Origin: DATDAW01 sp036524675
GTDB lineage: Bacteria > Verrucomicrobiota > Verrucomicrobiia > Chthoniobacterales > DASVRZ01
Assembly (NCBI GenBank): GCA_036524675.1
Contig: DATDBU010000089.1
Coordinates: forward strand, 1-37,999
Length of the DNA: 37,999 nucleotides
Reading direction: 5' to 3'
Within the stretch, counting starts at the first letter, position 1, and each line of letters opens with the position of its first letter. The position numbers and the translations under genes are program-made. Under the pieces are notes generated by a model. The model was not told the origin of the DNA. It searched no databases and worked only from the letters and a program-made list of their open reading frames with translations. Positions 15,973 through 23,975 of the stretch are shown in pieces.

Positions 15973-16563
15973 ATGACACTTCAACTACCGCCCGGGGATT
16001 TTGCTGGTTACATTTTCGATTGCGATGGAACGATTGCCGATACGATGCCGCTGCACTATCTGGCGTGGCAACATGCACTGGGGCCGTACGCGAAGGATTT
16101 ACCGGAAGAGCTTTTTTATCAGTGGGGAGGAACAAAGACAAACCGGATCGTGGAGTTGCTCAACGAATTGCACAGCCGCGACCTGAACGTGAATGAAGTC
16201 GTGCATCTGAAAGAAACTTGGTTCGTCGATCATCTGGGCGATGCACAGCCAATCAAGCCGGCAATCGAAATCGTCCGGGAACTGGCTGCGGAAAAGAAGC
16301 CGATTGCCCTGGCATCGGGCGGTTTCCGGCATGTGATCGATCGGATTCTGAAGGCGATTAAGATGGAAGGTGTTTTCTCGGTAATCGTAACAGCGGATGA
16401 TGTGATTCATGGCAAACCGGACCCGGAGCCATTTTTGAAAGCAGCATCGCTACTCGGCGTGGACCCCTCGAAATGTCTGGTATTCGAAGACAGCCCAACC
16501 GGGATAAAAGCGGCCGTCGCCGCTGGCATGCAGTGGGTGGAAGTGACGCGCGATATGCGGTAA
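15973..16563 (+). CDS. HAD-superfamily phosphatase, beta-phosphoglucomutase / YqaB-like
   Basis: The 196-residue protein is a subfamily IA HAD enzyme. Motif I is FDCDGTIADT (nucleophile Asp16, acid/base Asp18), motif II is ALASGG, motif III is HGKPDPEPF (Lys148) and motif IV is EDSPTGIKAA. A short helical cap lies between them. Such proteins dephosphorylate sugar phosphates (E. coli YqaB prefers fructose 1-phosphate) or act as phosphoglucomutases. It stands 93 bp before a sugar importer on the same strand, so a role in the same sugar pathway is plausible but not shown. Confidence 0.85.
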   Translation: MTLQLPPGDFAGYIFDCDGTIADTMPLHYLAWQHALGPYAKDLPEELFYQWGGTKTNRIVELLNELHSRDLNVNEVVHLKETWFVDHLGDAQPIKPAIEIVRELAAEKKPIALASGGFRHVIDRILKAIKMEGVFSVIVTADDVIHGKPDPEPFLKAASLLGVDPSKCLVFEDSPTGIKAAVAAGMQWVEVTRDMR

Positions 16564-16656
16564 GCGCACCGCCGCCCTGGACACTCCTGAATAACCGTGC
16601 CAGCTTCGGCTTACTCGGACGGCTTTGGTTGACCGGCCGATTTGTCTTTTCTCCCC

Positions 16657-18198
16657 ATGAAAAGCGCACCCGCCGAAGCAAACTCCGCTTCGCCTCGCCT
16701 TGAAGTGCGACGGCTGGGGATGACGTTTGGTTCGGTACAGGTGTTGCGCGACATCAATGTCACTGTTGCTCCTGGGGAAATCCATGCCGTTTGCGGCGAG
16801 AACGGCGCGGGAAAGTCGACGCTGATGAAAATCCTCAGCGGTATTCATCGCCCCACAACAGGCGAGGTTTTCTTTGAGGGAAAGCCCGCCCATTATCATT
16901 CAGTGTCGGACGCCGAAGCCGCGGGAATCATGATGATTCATCAGGAGTTCACGCTCGCCTCCTCCCTCACTGTCCAGCAAAACTTCTTTCTCGGACGCGA
17001 GTTACTCACCGGACCATTTTTCCGGGATCGGGAAATGGACGCAAAAACCAGGGATGCGCTCGCTCTCGTCGGCTGCTCCGTGACGCCTAATCGCCGTATC
17101 ATTGATCTCAGCGTCTCGGAATGTCAGCTGGTCGAGATCGCAAAAATGCTCGCTCGCAACGCTTCCGTGCTTATCCTCGACGAGCCGACCGCTGTCCTTA
17201 CCCGGCGCGAAGTTCGGTTGCTCCTCCAGCGCATACGAGAGCTCAGCGACCGCGGCGTTTCGATCCTCTATGTTTCCCATAAACTTGACGAAATTCTCGC
17301 GATTGCCCATCGCGTCACGATTCTCCGCGACGGCCGTCTTGTCCTTACGGAAAACGTCACTGCGCTAAGCGAGGCCAGGATCGTCCGTCACATGGTAGGT
17401 CGAGAAATCGACGAGCTATTTCGCCCCAAGGAAAAAGTTGCCGATTCGGACCAGCCGGCGCTCGAAGTAGAAAAATTCCGTGTCGAAAAATTTATCGACG
17501 ACGCGTCCTTCTCGCTCCAGCGTGGCGAAATCCTTGGTTTCGCTGGTCTCATCGGCTCCGGCAGAACCGAGCTCTGGGAAGGTATCCTTGGTTTGCGTCC
17601 TGGCCACGGCACGATCCGCCGCAATGGCCGAACGATGCGGTTCAAAAACTACACGGACGCCCTTTTCAAGGGCCACGTCGCCTACCTCAGCGAAGATCGC
17701 AAAGGCAAAGGCATTTTATTGGATTTCAAGCTCCGCCCGAATGCGACCCTCGCCGCACTCCGGCGCATCTGCGGGTTCGTTCTTTCCGCCAAGAAGGAGG
17801 AAGCCGCCTGGCAGGCCATGATCAAAACCTACGACATCCACGCCGCTTCTTTCGATGTTCCCGCGCGCCTCCTCAGCGGCGGCAATCAGCAAAAACTGGC
17901 GCTCGGCAAACTACTCGCGACCAACCCTGAAGTCGTCGTCCTGGATGAACCCACCCGCGGCATCGACACCGGCGCCAAACAGCAGATCTACGCCCTCATC
18001 CATCAGCTCGCTGAAGCGGGTAAAGCCGTAGTCGTCATTTCGTCCGAGCTACCGGAAATCATTGGCCTTTGCCATCGCGTTGCCGTGCTGGCTAACAAAC
18101 GCATCGCCGCGATCGCCGAAGGACCGGACATCAATGAGGAAACCATCATGCGTCATGCCACCGGTGTCGCCCGGGAGACCGCCGGGCTGGCTGCCTGA
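16657..18198 (+). CDS. Sugar ABC importer ATPase, RbsA/XylG type
   Basis: A 513-residue tandem ATPase of the carbohydrate uptake family (CUT2). Domain 1 has GENGAGKST (Walker A), LSVSECQ (signature) and LILDEPTAVL (Walker B). Domain 2 has the typical degenerate GLIGSGRTE in place of Walker A, then LSGGNQQK and LDEPTRGID. This asymmetry is normal for the RbsA family. I use the ATG (MKSAP...) and not a TTG five codons upstream. It opens a three-gene operon: the permease starts 22 bp after its stop. Ribose, xylose, galactose or other pentoses are possible substrates and cannot be separated by sequence alone. Confidence 0.95.
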   Translation: MKSAPAEANSASPRLEVRRLGMTFGSVQVLRDINVTVAPGEIHAVCGENGAGKSTLMKILSGIHRPTTGEVFFEGKPAHYHSVSDAEAAGIMMIHQEFTLASSLTVQQNFFLGRELLTGPFFRDREMDAKTRDALALVGCSVTPNRRIIDLSVSECQLVEIAKMLARNASVLILDEPTAVLTRREVRLLLQRIRELSDRGVSILYVSHKLDEILAIAHRVTILRDGRLVLTENVTALSEARIVRHMVGREIDELFRPKEKVADSDQPALEVEKFRVEKFIDDASFSLQRGEILGFAGLIGSGRTELWEGILGLRPGHGTIRRNGRTMRFKNYTDALFKGHVAYLSEDRKGKGILLDFKLRPNATLAALRRICGFVLSAKKEEAAWQAMIKTYDIHAASFDVPARLLSGGNQQKLALGKLLATNPEVVVLDEPTRGIDTGAKQQIYALIHQLAEAGKAVVVISSELPEIIGLCHRVAVLANKRIAAIAEGPDINEETIMRHATGVARETAGLAA

Positions 18199-18220
18199 CT
18201 CCTGAAACTGCGGTCCGTCC

Positions 18221-19288
18221 ATGGCTGATACCGAAAAAATCCCCCCTCCACCTGAGGCAACGATTGCCGCCCCGAAAGTTGCAGAAGCAACAGTTCCATC
18301 CGCCGAAATCAGCCCTGGAAGAGGCCGCCAAATCGGTGGATTTCTCCTTCGGCTCGGTCCGGTCTGGGCGCTCGTCGCCCTGGCTATTTTAGGCACCGTT
18401 CTGAACGAAGACTTTCTCTCGCCAGCAAACGTGAGCAATGTCCTCACCCGTAGCGCCATCGTCGGTTTGGTCGCCATTGGCGCGACTTTCGTTCTCAGCG
18501 CAGGAATGATCGATCTCTCCGTTGGCTCGCTCGCTGCCCTCATTGCTGGAGCGATGATCTTGTCAATGAACGAATTCAGCTCTTCGATTTCGTCATTCCC
18601 TCTGCTGCTAACGGTTGGTGTGGCTATCGCCCTTGGCCTCGGCGCGTTGGGAGGAGCGCTCAACGGACTCATCATCACCCGAGGAAAAGTCGATTCCTTC
18701 ATCGTCACGCTCGGTACCATGGGCATTTTCCGCTCCGTCATTACCTACGTCCAGGACGGTGGCGCCGCGACGCTCAAGTCCGGCCTGCGGGAACAAATGC
18801 GTCCGCTCTACTATGGCTCTTTTCTCGGCATCTCCGCTCCGGTGTGGACGCTCATCGTGCTGACACTGGTCGCCATCGTTGTCATGCATAAAACCCGACT
18901 GGGTCGTTACGCCCTCGCCATTGGCTCCAACCGCGAAGTCGCACGCTATTCGGGGATCAAGACGGACCGGGTGAGCTTGCTAGTGTTTATCCTTCAGGGC
19001 CTCTGCGTTGGACTGGCAACCATCATATATGTGCCCCGTCTGGGCGCTGCCTCGATCACCACCGGCGCAGGTTGGGAACTGGAAGCCATTACGGCCGTGG
19101 TTGTCGGCGGCACTGCCCTGCGCGGCGGTCACGCCTGCGTCTCCGGGACGGTTGCAGGCATCGTCATGCTCTCCCTGGTAGGGAATATCCTGAACCTCAC
19201 GAGCAACCTCAGTAACCTCCTCAATGGCGCCATCCAGGGCGCCATCATCATCGCGGCTGTGCTGCTCCAGCGCCGCACCCGGACGTGA
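18221..19288 (+). CDS. Sugar ABC importer permease, RbsC type
   Basis: The 355-residue protein has an N-terminal polar extension (about 40 residues, Pro/Ala/Glu-rich) and then the hydrophobic core of a CUT2 permease. Typical segments include SAIVGLVAIGATFVLSAGMIDLSVGS, NGLIITRGKVDSFIVTLGTM, GSNREVARYSGI and GGTALRGG, the last two being the coupling region for the ATPase. Presumably two copies pair with the RbsA-like ATPase. It is spaced 22 bp from the upstream ATPase gene. Confidence 0.94.
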   Translation: MADTEKIPPPPEATIAAPKVAEATVPSAEISPGRGRQIGGFLLRLGPVWALVALAILGTVLNEDFLSPANVSNVLTRSAIVGLVAIGATFVLSAGMIDLSVGSLAALIAGAMILSMNEFSSSISSFPLLLTVGVAIALGLGALGGALNGLIITRGKVDSFIVTLGTMGIFRSVITYVQDGGAATLKSGLREQMRPLYYGSFLGISAPVWTLIVLTLVAIVVMHKTRLGRYALAIGSNREVARYSGIKTDRVSLLVFILQGLCVGLATIIYVPRLGAASITTGAGWELEAITAVVVGGTALRGGHACVSGTVAGIVMLSLVGNILNLTSNLSNLLNGAIQGAIIIAAVLLQRRTRT

Positions 19289-19325
19289 CGCACATTCTCT
19301 CCCACAAGCATCCCCACAAGAACCT

Positions 19326-20294
19326 ATGAAAAAACCCCTCCTGAAACTGGCGGCTTTTGCTGTCTTGTTCTCCCTCTGTTTTCTCCTCATCCCATCCGCT
19401 CTCGCTGAGGAACCCCTAAGAATCGGCGTCTCCATCCCTTCCGCAACACACGGCTGGACGGGTGGCGTCAATTATTCTGCTCGCGAAGCTAAAAAACGTA
19501 TCGAAAGCGCTTATGGCGATAAAGTTAGAATCACCATTATCACCGCTAACAACGCCCAGGAACAAGCTAATGGACTGGAAGACCTCATGGCGGTCAACAA
19601 AATCAACGCGCTCGTCATCCTGCCTTTCGAATCCGCACCACTCACCGAGCCGGTCAAACGCGTCAAAGAAAAAGGCATCTTCATCACAGTCGTCGATCGC
19701 GGTTTGACTGAGCCCGGCATCGAGGACCTCTACGTCGCAGGCGACAATCCCGGCATGGGCGTTGAATCCGCCGATTACTTTCTCAGCGCCTTCAAAGGCA
19801 AAACGGCCAACATCGTCATCCTTCGCGGCATCCCAACCGTCATTGACACCGAGCGTTACGAATCTTTCCTGAAGAAGATCCAAAGCAGCGGGATCAAAGT
19901 CCTGGACTCGAAATTCGCCAACTGGAACCGCGACGATGGTTTCAAAGTCATGCAGGACTATCTTACCCGTTTTCCGAAAATTGATGCCGTATGGGCCCAG
20001 GACGACGACATTGCTCTCGGGGTGCTCGACGCCATTAAACAGGCAAAACGTGAAAAGGAAATGTTCGTGGTCGGCGGGGGCGGCATGAAAGAAATCATCA
20101 AACGAGTCATGGAGAAGGACCCAATCATTCCCGTGGACGTCCTCTATCCACCCTACATGATCGGCACCGCGATCGAGCTCACAGCCTTGAAAGCCGTCAG
20201 TCCCGTCCCAATCCGGGGTCGCTACATTCTTAAAGCGCCACTCGTCACTCCGGAGAACGCGAAGGAATATTACTTCCCCGATTCGCCATTCTAA
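19326..20294 (+). CDS. Sugar ABC importer periplasmic binding protein (RbsB type)
   Basis: The 322-residue product begins with a signal peptide (about 24 residues, cleavage after SALA) and continues as a type I periplasmic binding protein with two lobes. The lobes show LRIGVSIPSATHGWTGGVNYSA and VWAQDDDIALGVLDAI. The ATG at 19326 is used because it begins the signal peptide; the longer frame overlaps the permease. It is last in the operon, and an intrinsic terminator follows about 120 bp later. The sugar is unknown; residues that bind ligand would need a structural comparison. Confidence 0.94.
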   Translation: MKKPLLKLAAFAVLFSLCFLLIPSALAEEPLRIGVSIPSATHGWTGGVNYSAREAKKRIESAYGDKVRITIITANNAQEQANGLEDLMAVNKINALVILPFESAPLTEPVKRVKEKGIFITVVDRGLTEPGIEDLYVAGDNPGMGVESADYFLSAFKGKTANIVILRGIPTVIDTERYESFLKKIQSSGIKVLDSKFANWNRDDGFKVMQDYLTRFPKIDAVWAQDDDIALGVLDAIKQAKREKEMFVVGGGGMKEIIKRVMEKDPIIPVDVLYPPYMIGTAIELTALKAVSPVPIRGRYILKAPLVTPENAKEYYFPDSPF

Positions 20295-20417
20295 CTAATC
20301 CATTGCTGCCGTGCCGCTTGATCGACCGGAACCTTTCTTGAGCAAAAACGCGAGCGGGACGACGGCCAGCGACGCCGAGAAGACGTTCGCGAACACAACT
20401 CTCCATTTTTTGAAAAA

Positions 20418-20464
20418 CCTGCCGATCACCCATCCAAAGGGCGATCGGCAGGGCGCCGTTTTTT
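20418..20464. terminator. Bidirectional intrinsic terminator
   Basis: CCTGCCGATC pairs with GATCGGCAGG around a 15-base loop. On the plus strand a GCGCCG stretch and a T6 run (20459-20464) follow; on the minus strand TTTTTC follows the stem. It lies between the sugar transport operon and lpdA, which converge here, so it can end both transcripts. Confidence 0.8.
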
Positions 20465-20501
20465 AGTTGGATCTGCGAAACAGACCCCTTGCAAAGAGGT
20501 C

Positions 20502-21905
20502 CTATGCCGAATGCAACGCCCGCTTATCCACAGCAAGCGCCGCTTCTTTGATGCTCTCGCTCAGGGTGGGATGCGAATGGGTCGTTCGAGCGATGTCCTC
20601 AGCGCTCCCTCCGAATTCGAGGACGCTCACGATTTCCGCAAGTAATTCGGACGCGTTTGAGCCAATGATTTGCGCGCCGAGCAGCCGGTCGTTCTTGGCG
20701 TCAGCAATGATTTTTACATAGCCATCCGTGTGATCTGCGGCAATCGCTCGTCCGTTGGCCTTGAAATTGAATTTGCCAATCTTAACAGCGATGCCTTGTT
20801 CCTTGGCTGCAGCCTCACCCAGACCAACCGACGCAACTTCCGGCTCGGTATAAATGACTGCCGGAATGGCGTCGTAATTCACGTGGCCCGCTTTGCCGGC
20901 AATCCTCTCAACGACGGCAACTCCTTCATCTTCCGCTTTATGCGCAAGCATCGGACCGGAAATGATGTCGCCAATGGCATATAGCCCGGGAATATTTGTC
21001 ACGTAATGCGCGTCCACTTCGACCTGACCGCGCTGGGTCAGTTTGAGACCAAGCGATTCATCGACTGCGCCGGCCAGATAAGGTTTGCGACCCACCGAAA
21101 CGAGCACTTTGTCGGCTTCAATGGTGATTTCCTTGCCGTCCTTGGTTTTCGCCGTCGCAATGACAACGCCATTCTTTTTGGCAAGCGACTGCACGCCGGT
21201 ATCGAGATGGAACGTAAAACCCTGTGCCGTAAGAGATCGCTGGAGAGCCGTAGAGACATCGGGATCCACACCAACGGCGATCCGAGGAAGAAATTCCACC
21301 ACCGTGACCGTACTCCCCAACCGTGCCCAGACAGAACCCAATTCCAGCCCAATTGCACCGCCGCCGATGACAAGCAGCCGCTTCGGAACTTCTTTGAAGT
21401 CCAGGGCTTCCGTACTCGTGACCACCTGTTCTCCATCCAGTGGCAGGTTTGGCAATTCCGCCGGTACGCTGCCCGTCGCTAGAATGATGTGTTTCGATTC
21501 GATTTCCTCGGTTTTGCCGTCATTGAGGGTGACCGAAATCTTTCCCGGAGCCACAACTTTGCCGACGCCTTCGTAACGCGTAATGCCGCGTTTTTTTACG
21601 AGAAAGTCGACGCCGCCAACGAGTTGCTTCACTACCTCATCCTTGCGAGCGAGCATGGTCTCGAGGTCGAACGACAGTTTTCCGATGACGATGCCGTGTT
21701 TCGCCGCGCTCTTTTGCGCGAAATGGTATTGTTCAGTGGAATGCAATAGCGCCTTGCTGGGAATACAACCGATGTTCAAGCAAGTCCCACCGAGGGTTTT
21801 ATTTTTTTCGATGAGGGCGGTCTTGAAACCAAGCTGCGCCGCGCGAAACGCAGCGACGTAGCCTCCAGGACCGGCGCCGATGACAGTGATATCAAATGTG
21901 GGCAT
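20502..21905 (-). CDS. lpdA: Dihydrolipoyl dehydrogenase
   Basis: The E3 component of 2-oxoacid dehydrogenase complexes and the glycine cleavage system re-oxidises dihydrolipoyl groups with NAD+. The 467-residue protein has the FAD site GAGPGGYVAAFRAAQLG, the redox disulfide GGTCLNIGCIPSK (Cys42, Cys47), the NAD site VIGGGAIGLELGSVW, the second FAD motif (YAIGDI) and the C-terminal HSHPTLSE with catalytic His445 and Glu450. Complete family length. No other complex subunit is present nearby; the gene stands alone with a 120-bp divergent gap to the zincin gene. Confidence 0.97.
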   Translation of the reverse strand: MPTFDITVIGAGPGGYVAAFRAAQLGFKTALIEKNKTLGGTCLNIGCIPSKALLHSTEQYHFAQKSAAKHGIVIGKLSFDLETMLARKDEVVKQLVGGVDFLVKKRGITRYEGVGKVVAPGKISVTLNDGKTEEIESKHIILATGSVPAELPNLPLDGEQVVTSTEALDFKEVPKRLLVIGGGAIGLELGSVWARLGSTVTVVEFLPRIAVGVDPDVSTALQRSLTAQGFTFHLDTGVQSLAKKNGVVIATAKTKDGKEITIEADKVLVSVGRKPYLAGAVDESLGLKLTQRGQVEVDAHYVTNIPGLYAIGDIISGPMLAHKAEDEGVAVVERIAGKAGHVNYDAIPAVIYTEPEVASVGLGEAAAKEQGIAVKIGKFNFKANGRAIAADHTDGYVKIIADAKNDRLLGAQIIGSNASELLAEIVSVLEFGGSAEDIARTTHSHPTLSESIKEAALAVDKRALHSA

Positions 21906-22025
21906 GTGAGTTGGAAAGATGGCAGACGACAGGGGCCCACATCGTGACTCACGCCGCCCGGAGGGTCAAGGCAAGGCGTCTTTCAAAACAGTTGACGCTT
22001 TGAGATACTTTCCGACCTTTCACTA

Positions 22026-22409
22026 ATGATTCGGCGCACGCGTCACTTATCTTCCCAATCCTCCATTGATTGGGATGCTTTATTCGAGCGCGCGGAAAGG
22101 ATCGTGGACGAGACCATTGCATCGCTCCCCGACGATGTGAAAGCCGAAGCGGCTCAAGTGCCGTGCCTCTTCCGGCAGTGGGCCCGGGATATTTATGGCC
22201 GGCCAGCGCTCGGACTCTACACAGCTTTTCAACCCGATCGCATTTCGACGGAAGGCGGCCTGATTTTTCTCTTTGTCGGAGACCTCCAGTGGCATTGCGC
22301 CCAGGCTGGCTTGAATTTCGATGACCAGGTTCGAAAAACCTACCTGCACGAGCTCGGCCATCATCTTGGTTGGGACGAAGGTGACCTTCGGAAACGAGGA
22401 CTGGCCTGA
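22026..22409 (+). CDS. Small zincin-like metallopeptidase family protein
   Basis: The 127-residue protein ends with HELGHHLGWDEGDL, an HExxH zinc motif (His108, Glu109, His112) of the small Zincin_1 family (PF06262), which is usually 110-140 residues long. The rest has the mixed alpha/beta pattern of that family, including ALFERAERIVDETIASLPDD at the N terminus. These proteins are presumed cytoplasmic, and proteolytic activity has rarely been shown. It is divergent from lpdA and convergent with the coiled-coil gene that follows. Confidence 0.8.
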   Translation: MIRRTRHLSSQSSIDWDALFERAERIVDETIASLPDDVKAEAAQVPCLFRQWARDIYGRPALGLYTAFQPDRISTEGGLIFLFVGDLQWHCAQAGLNFDDQVRKTYLHELGHHLGWDEGDLRKRGLA

Positions 22410-22486
22410 GAATCAGCCGTCGGAGGCTGCAAGAGACTCTCGATCCGACACTCGTCATCTGCGAAAGTTTTTTTCGGCCGGGAAGC

Positions 22487-23461
22487 TCAAAAATCGCCGT
22501 CGTTGAGCAGTTCCATTGTTTCATCGCCGAAACCCAGGGCATAAATGTGCTTACGGGACAAATATTTCACCAATGGCGGATCGATGGTCACGCTCGCCAG
22601 CATCGGCAGAATTTTGCGACCAGCATACTCTGGAAAAAATTCCGGAAGCTCCCGGATTTTTTCCAGAAAGGCATCTGCCTTTTCCACAGTCGGAGTGGAT
22701 TTTGCCTCGCCAACAAGCAAGTGACGTGCGCCAACCACGAGCAAGTCCAGCTCGATACGGCGGGAAGGGTCGGCTGGGTGCTTGCGTTTGACACGGATGG
22801 TCAGCGTCTCGACGGCGTCGCCGGCAAAGAGCTTTAACGCGATACGCTCGGCATTGGGATACACCATGTCTTCGATGAAACGACCAACGCGATCGGAGAT
22901 TTCCGCCAGTCTGCGATTGAAAGCCTTGTTTTCCTCTTTGCGTTCTTTCTCCGCCTTGTCCGCACGAACTTCCCAGTCCACGCGGTCCTTCTCCGTGCGA
23001 GCTTGCCAGTCCGCACGGTCTTTATCTGCGCGAGCCTCCCAGTCCGCACGGTCGTTATCCGCGCGAGTCTGCCAGTCCTGGCGATCCTTCTCCGTCTGCT
23101 GGCGGGCACTTTCCCCTTGGGACTCCCAGTCCGCACGGTCGTTGTCCGCACGAATCTGCCAATCCTGGCGATCTTTGTCCGCGCGAGTCTGCCAGTCCTG
23201 GCGATCTTCGTCGGCGCGGGCCTGCCAATCCTGGCGATCTTTTTCAGCCTGCTGAAAAAGTTTCTCGAAGCGTTGGTTCGTCTCTTTCCAGCGGCGATCG
23301 GATTCCTGTCGCATGCCCAGTAGTTCGCGGTCTGTGCGTGCCGCGCTGGCGCGAATTTCCGCAACATCTTCATGAATGGCGGCAATAGCCATGGAGGTTT
23401 GGTCTACAAACCTGATCATCGCTTCTTCCAGACGGTCAACGCGTTCATCGACAGCAGCCAT
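22487..23461 (-). CDS. Hendecad-repeat coiled-coil protein with PD-(D/E)XK-like C terminus (DUF3782-like)
   Basis: The 324-residue protein has three parts. Residues 1-70 are helical and include an amphipathic start (MAAVDERVDRLEEAMIRF). Residues 72-168 are 11-residue repeats of the form [AT]-[DE]-x-D-R-x-D-W-x-x-R, eight full copies with one 7-residue break (GESARQQ), which predict a long right-handed coiled coil. The C-terminal ~115 residues contain IELDLLVVGARHLLVGEAKST, a D...ExK pattern (Asp239, Glu252, Lys254) typical of PD-(D/E)XK nucleases; similar DUF3782 proteins occur in cyanobacteria and Chloroflexi and have unknown function. Activity is not shown. It is convergent with the zincin gene. 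Confidence 0.7.
   Translation of the reverse strand: MAAVDERVDRLEEAMIRFVDQTSMAIAAIHEDVAEIRASAARTDRELLGMRQESDRRWKETNQRFEKLFQQAEKDRQDWQARADEDRQDWQTRADKDRQDWQIRADNDRADWESQGESARQQTEKDRQDWQTRADNDRADWEARADKDRADWQARTEKDRVDWEVRADKAEKERKEENKAFNRRLAEISDRVGRFIEDMVYPNAERIALKLFAGDAVETLTIRVKRKHPADPSRRIELDLLVVGARHLLVGEAKSTPTVEKADAFLEKIRELPEFFPEYAGRKILPMLASVTIDPPLVKYLSRKHIYALGFGDETMELLNDGDF
22958..23248. repeat. 33-bp repeat tract encoding the hendecads
   Basis: About eight 33-bp units, one interrupted by 21 bp, code for the 11-residue repeat. In the plus strand a CTGCCAGTCC/CTCCCAGTCC pattern recurs. The unit order is AxD, then DRQDWQ, DRADWE and so on. Such tracts change length easily by slippage or unequal exchange, so copy number may differ among strains. 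Confidence 0.85.
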
Positions 23462-23975
23462 GCGGAGATGCTACTTCAGAGCACGACATCCTAAAAGAGG
23501 AAACACATTCACCGCAAAGTCATCGAAGTGGCAGCAAAGCGTTCGCATCGCTGTGAAGTGACGACACTTTGCAACGTTTATCGTCCCACGTTTTCGCAAT
23601 CTCCAGCGAAATCACCTCCAGGCTAGCTTTGGGAAGTCTCTGCTTTTTGATCCGCACCGTTTCGGCTTTGGCATTCGCGTTGACAAATTGTGATTTCCGC
23701 CACGGACAACCAAGTTTCTGGACCACCACGAGCTTGATCGCTTCCCGGCTCTTTACCACTGTCTTCGGCACGATATTTGGCGGTGATCTGCTTGAGAGGC
23801 TCTTCAAGCCGCGGCAGGCTCTTATCGCAAACCTATTCCGCCGGTTTCGAGATTGACCTCAAAGCACGCCAGCGACTACATACGCTGGTTTGAAAACGGC
23901 TCTGATTAATGGAATCAGCGGACAAGATGGCGCTTACCGGGCACGGCTCGGGCACCAGCAAGCTGCTCCGACGTC
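23462..23975. other. Intergenic region with no convincing gene
   Basis: This 514-bp stretch carries overlapping short frames on both strands (23520-23807 minus, 23569-23856 plus), but none has a recognisable protein family, start context or composition that stands out. The minus-strand frame (about 95 residues, with REAIKLVVVQKLG and ANAKAETVRIKK) looks as if it might be a decayed gene. A perfect hairpin CCAGCG/CGCTGG lies at 23869-23888. Otherwise I see nothing here. Confidence 0.4.

Noticed and set aside
22414..22429. CAGCC / GGCTG hairpin between the zincin and coiled-coil genes
   Set aside because: Only five pairs, no T-run on either side.
22958..23248. 33-bp repeats considered as a CRISPR array or minisatellite outside genes
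   Set aside because: The units are contiguous without spacers and in frame inside a protein gene, encoding hendecads.
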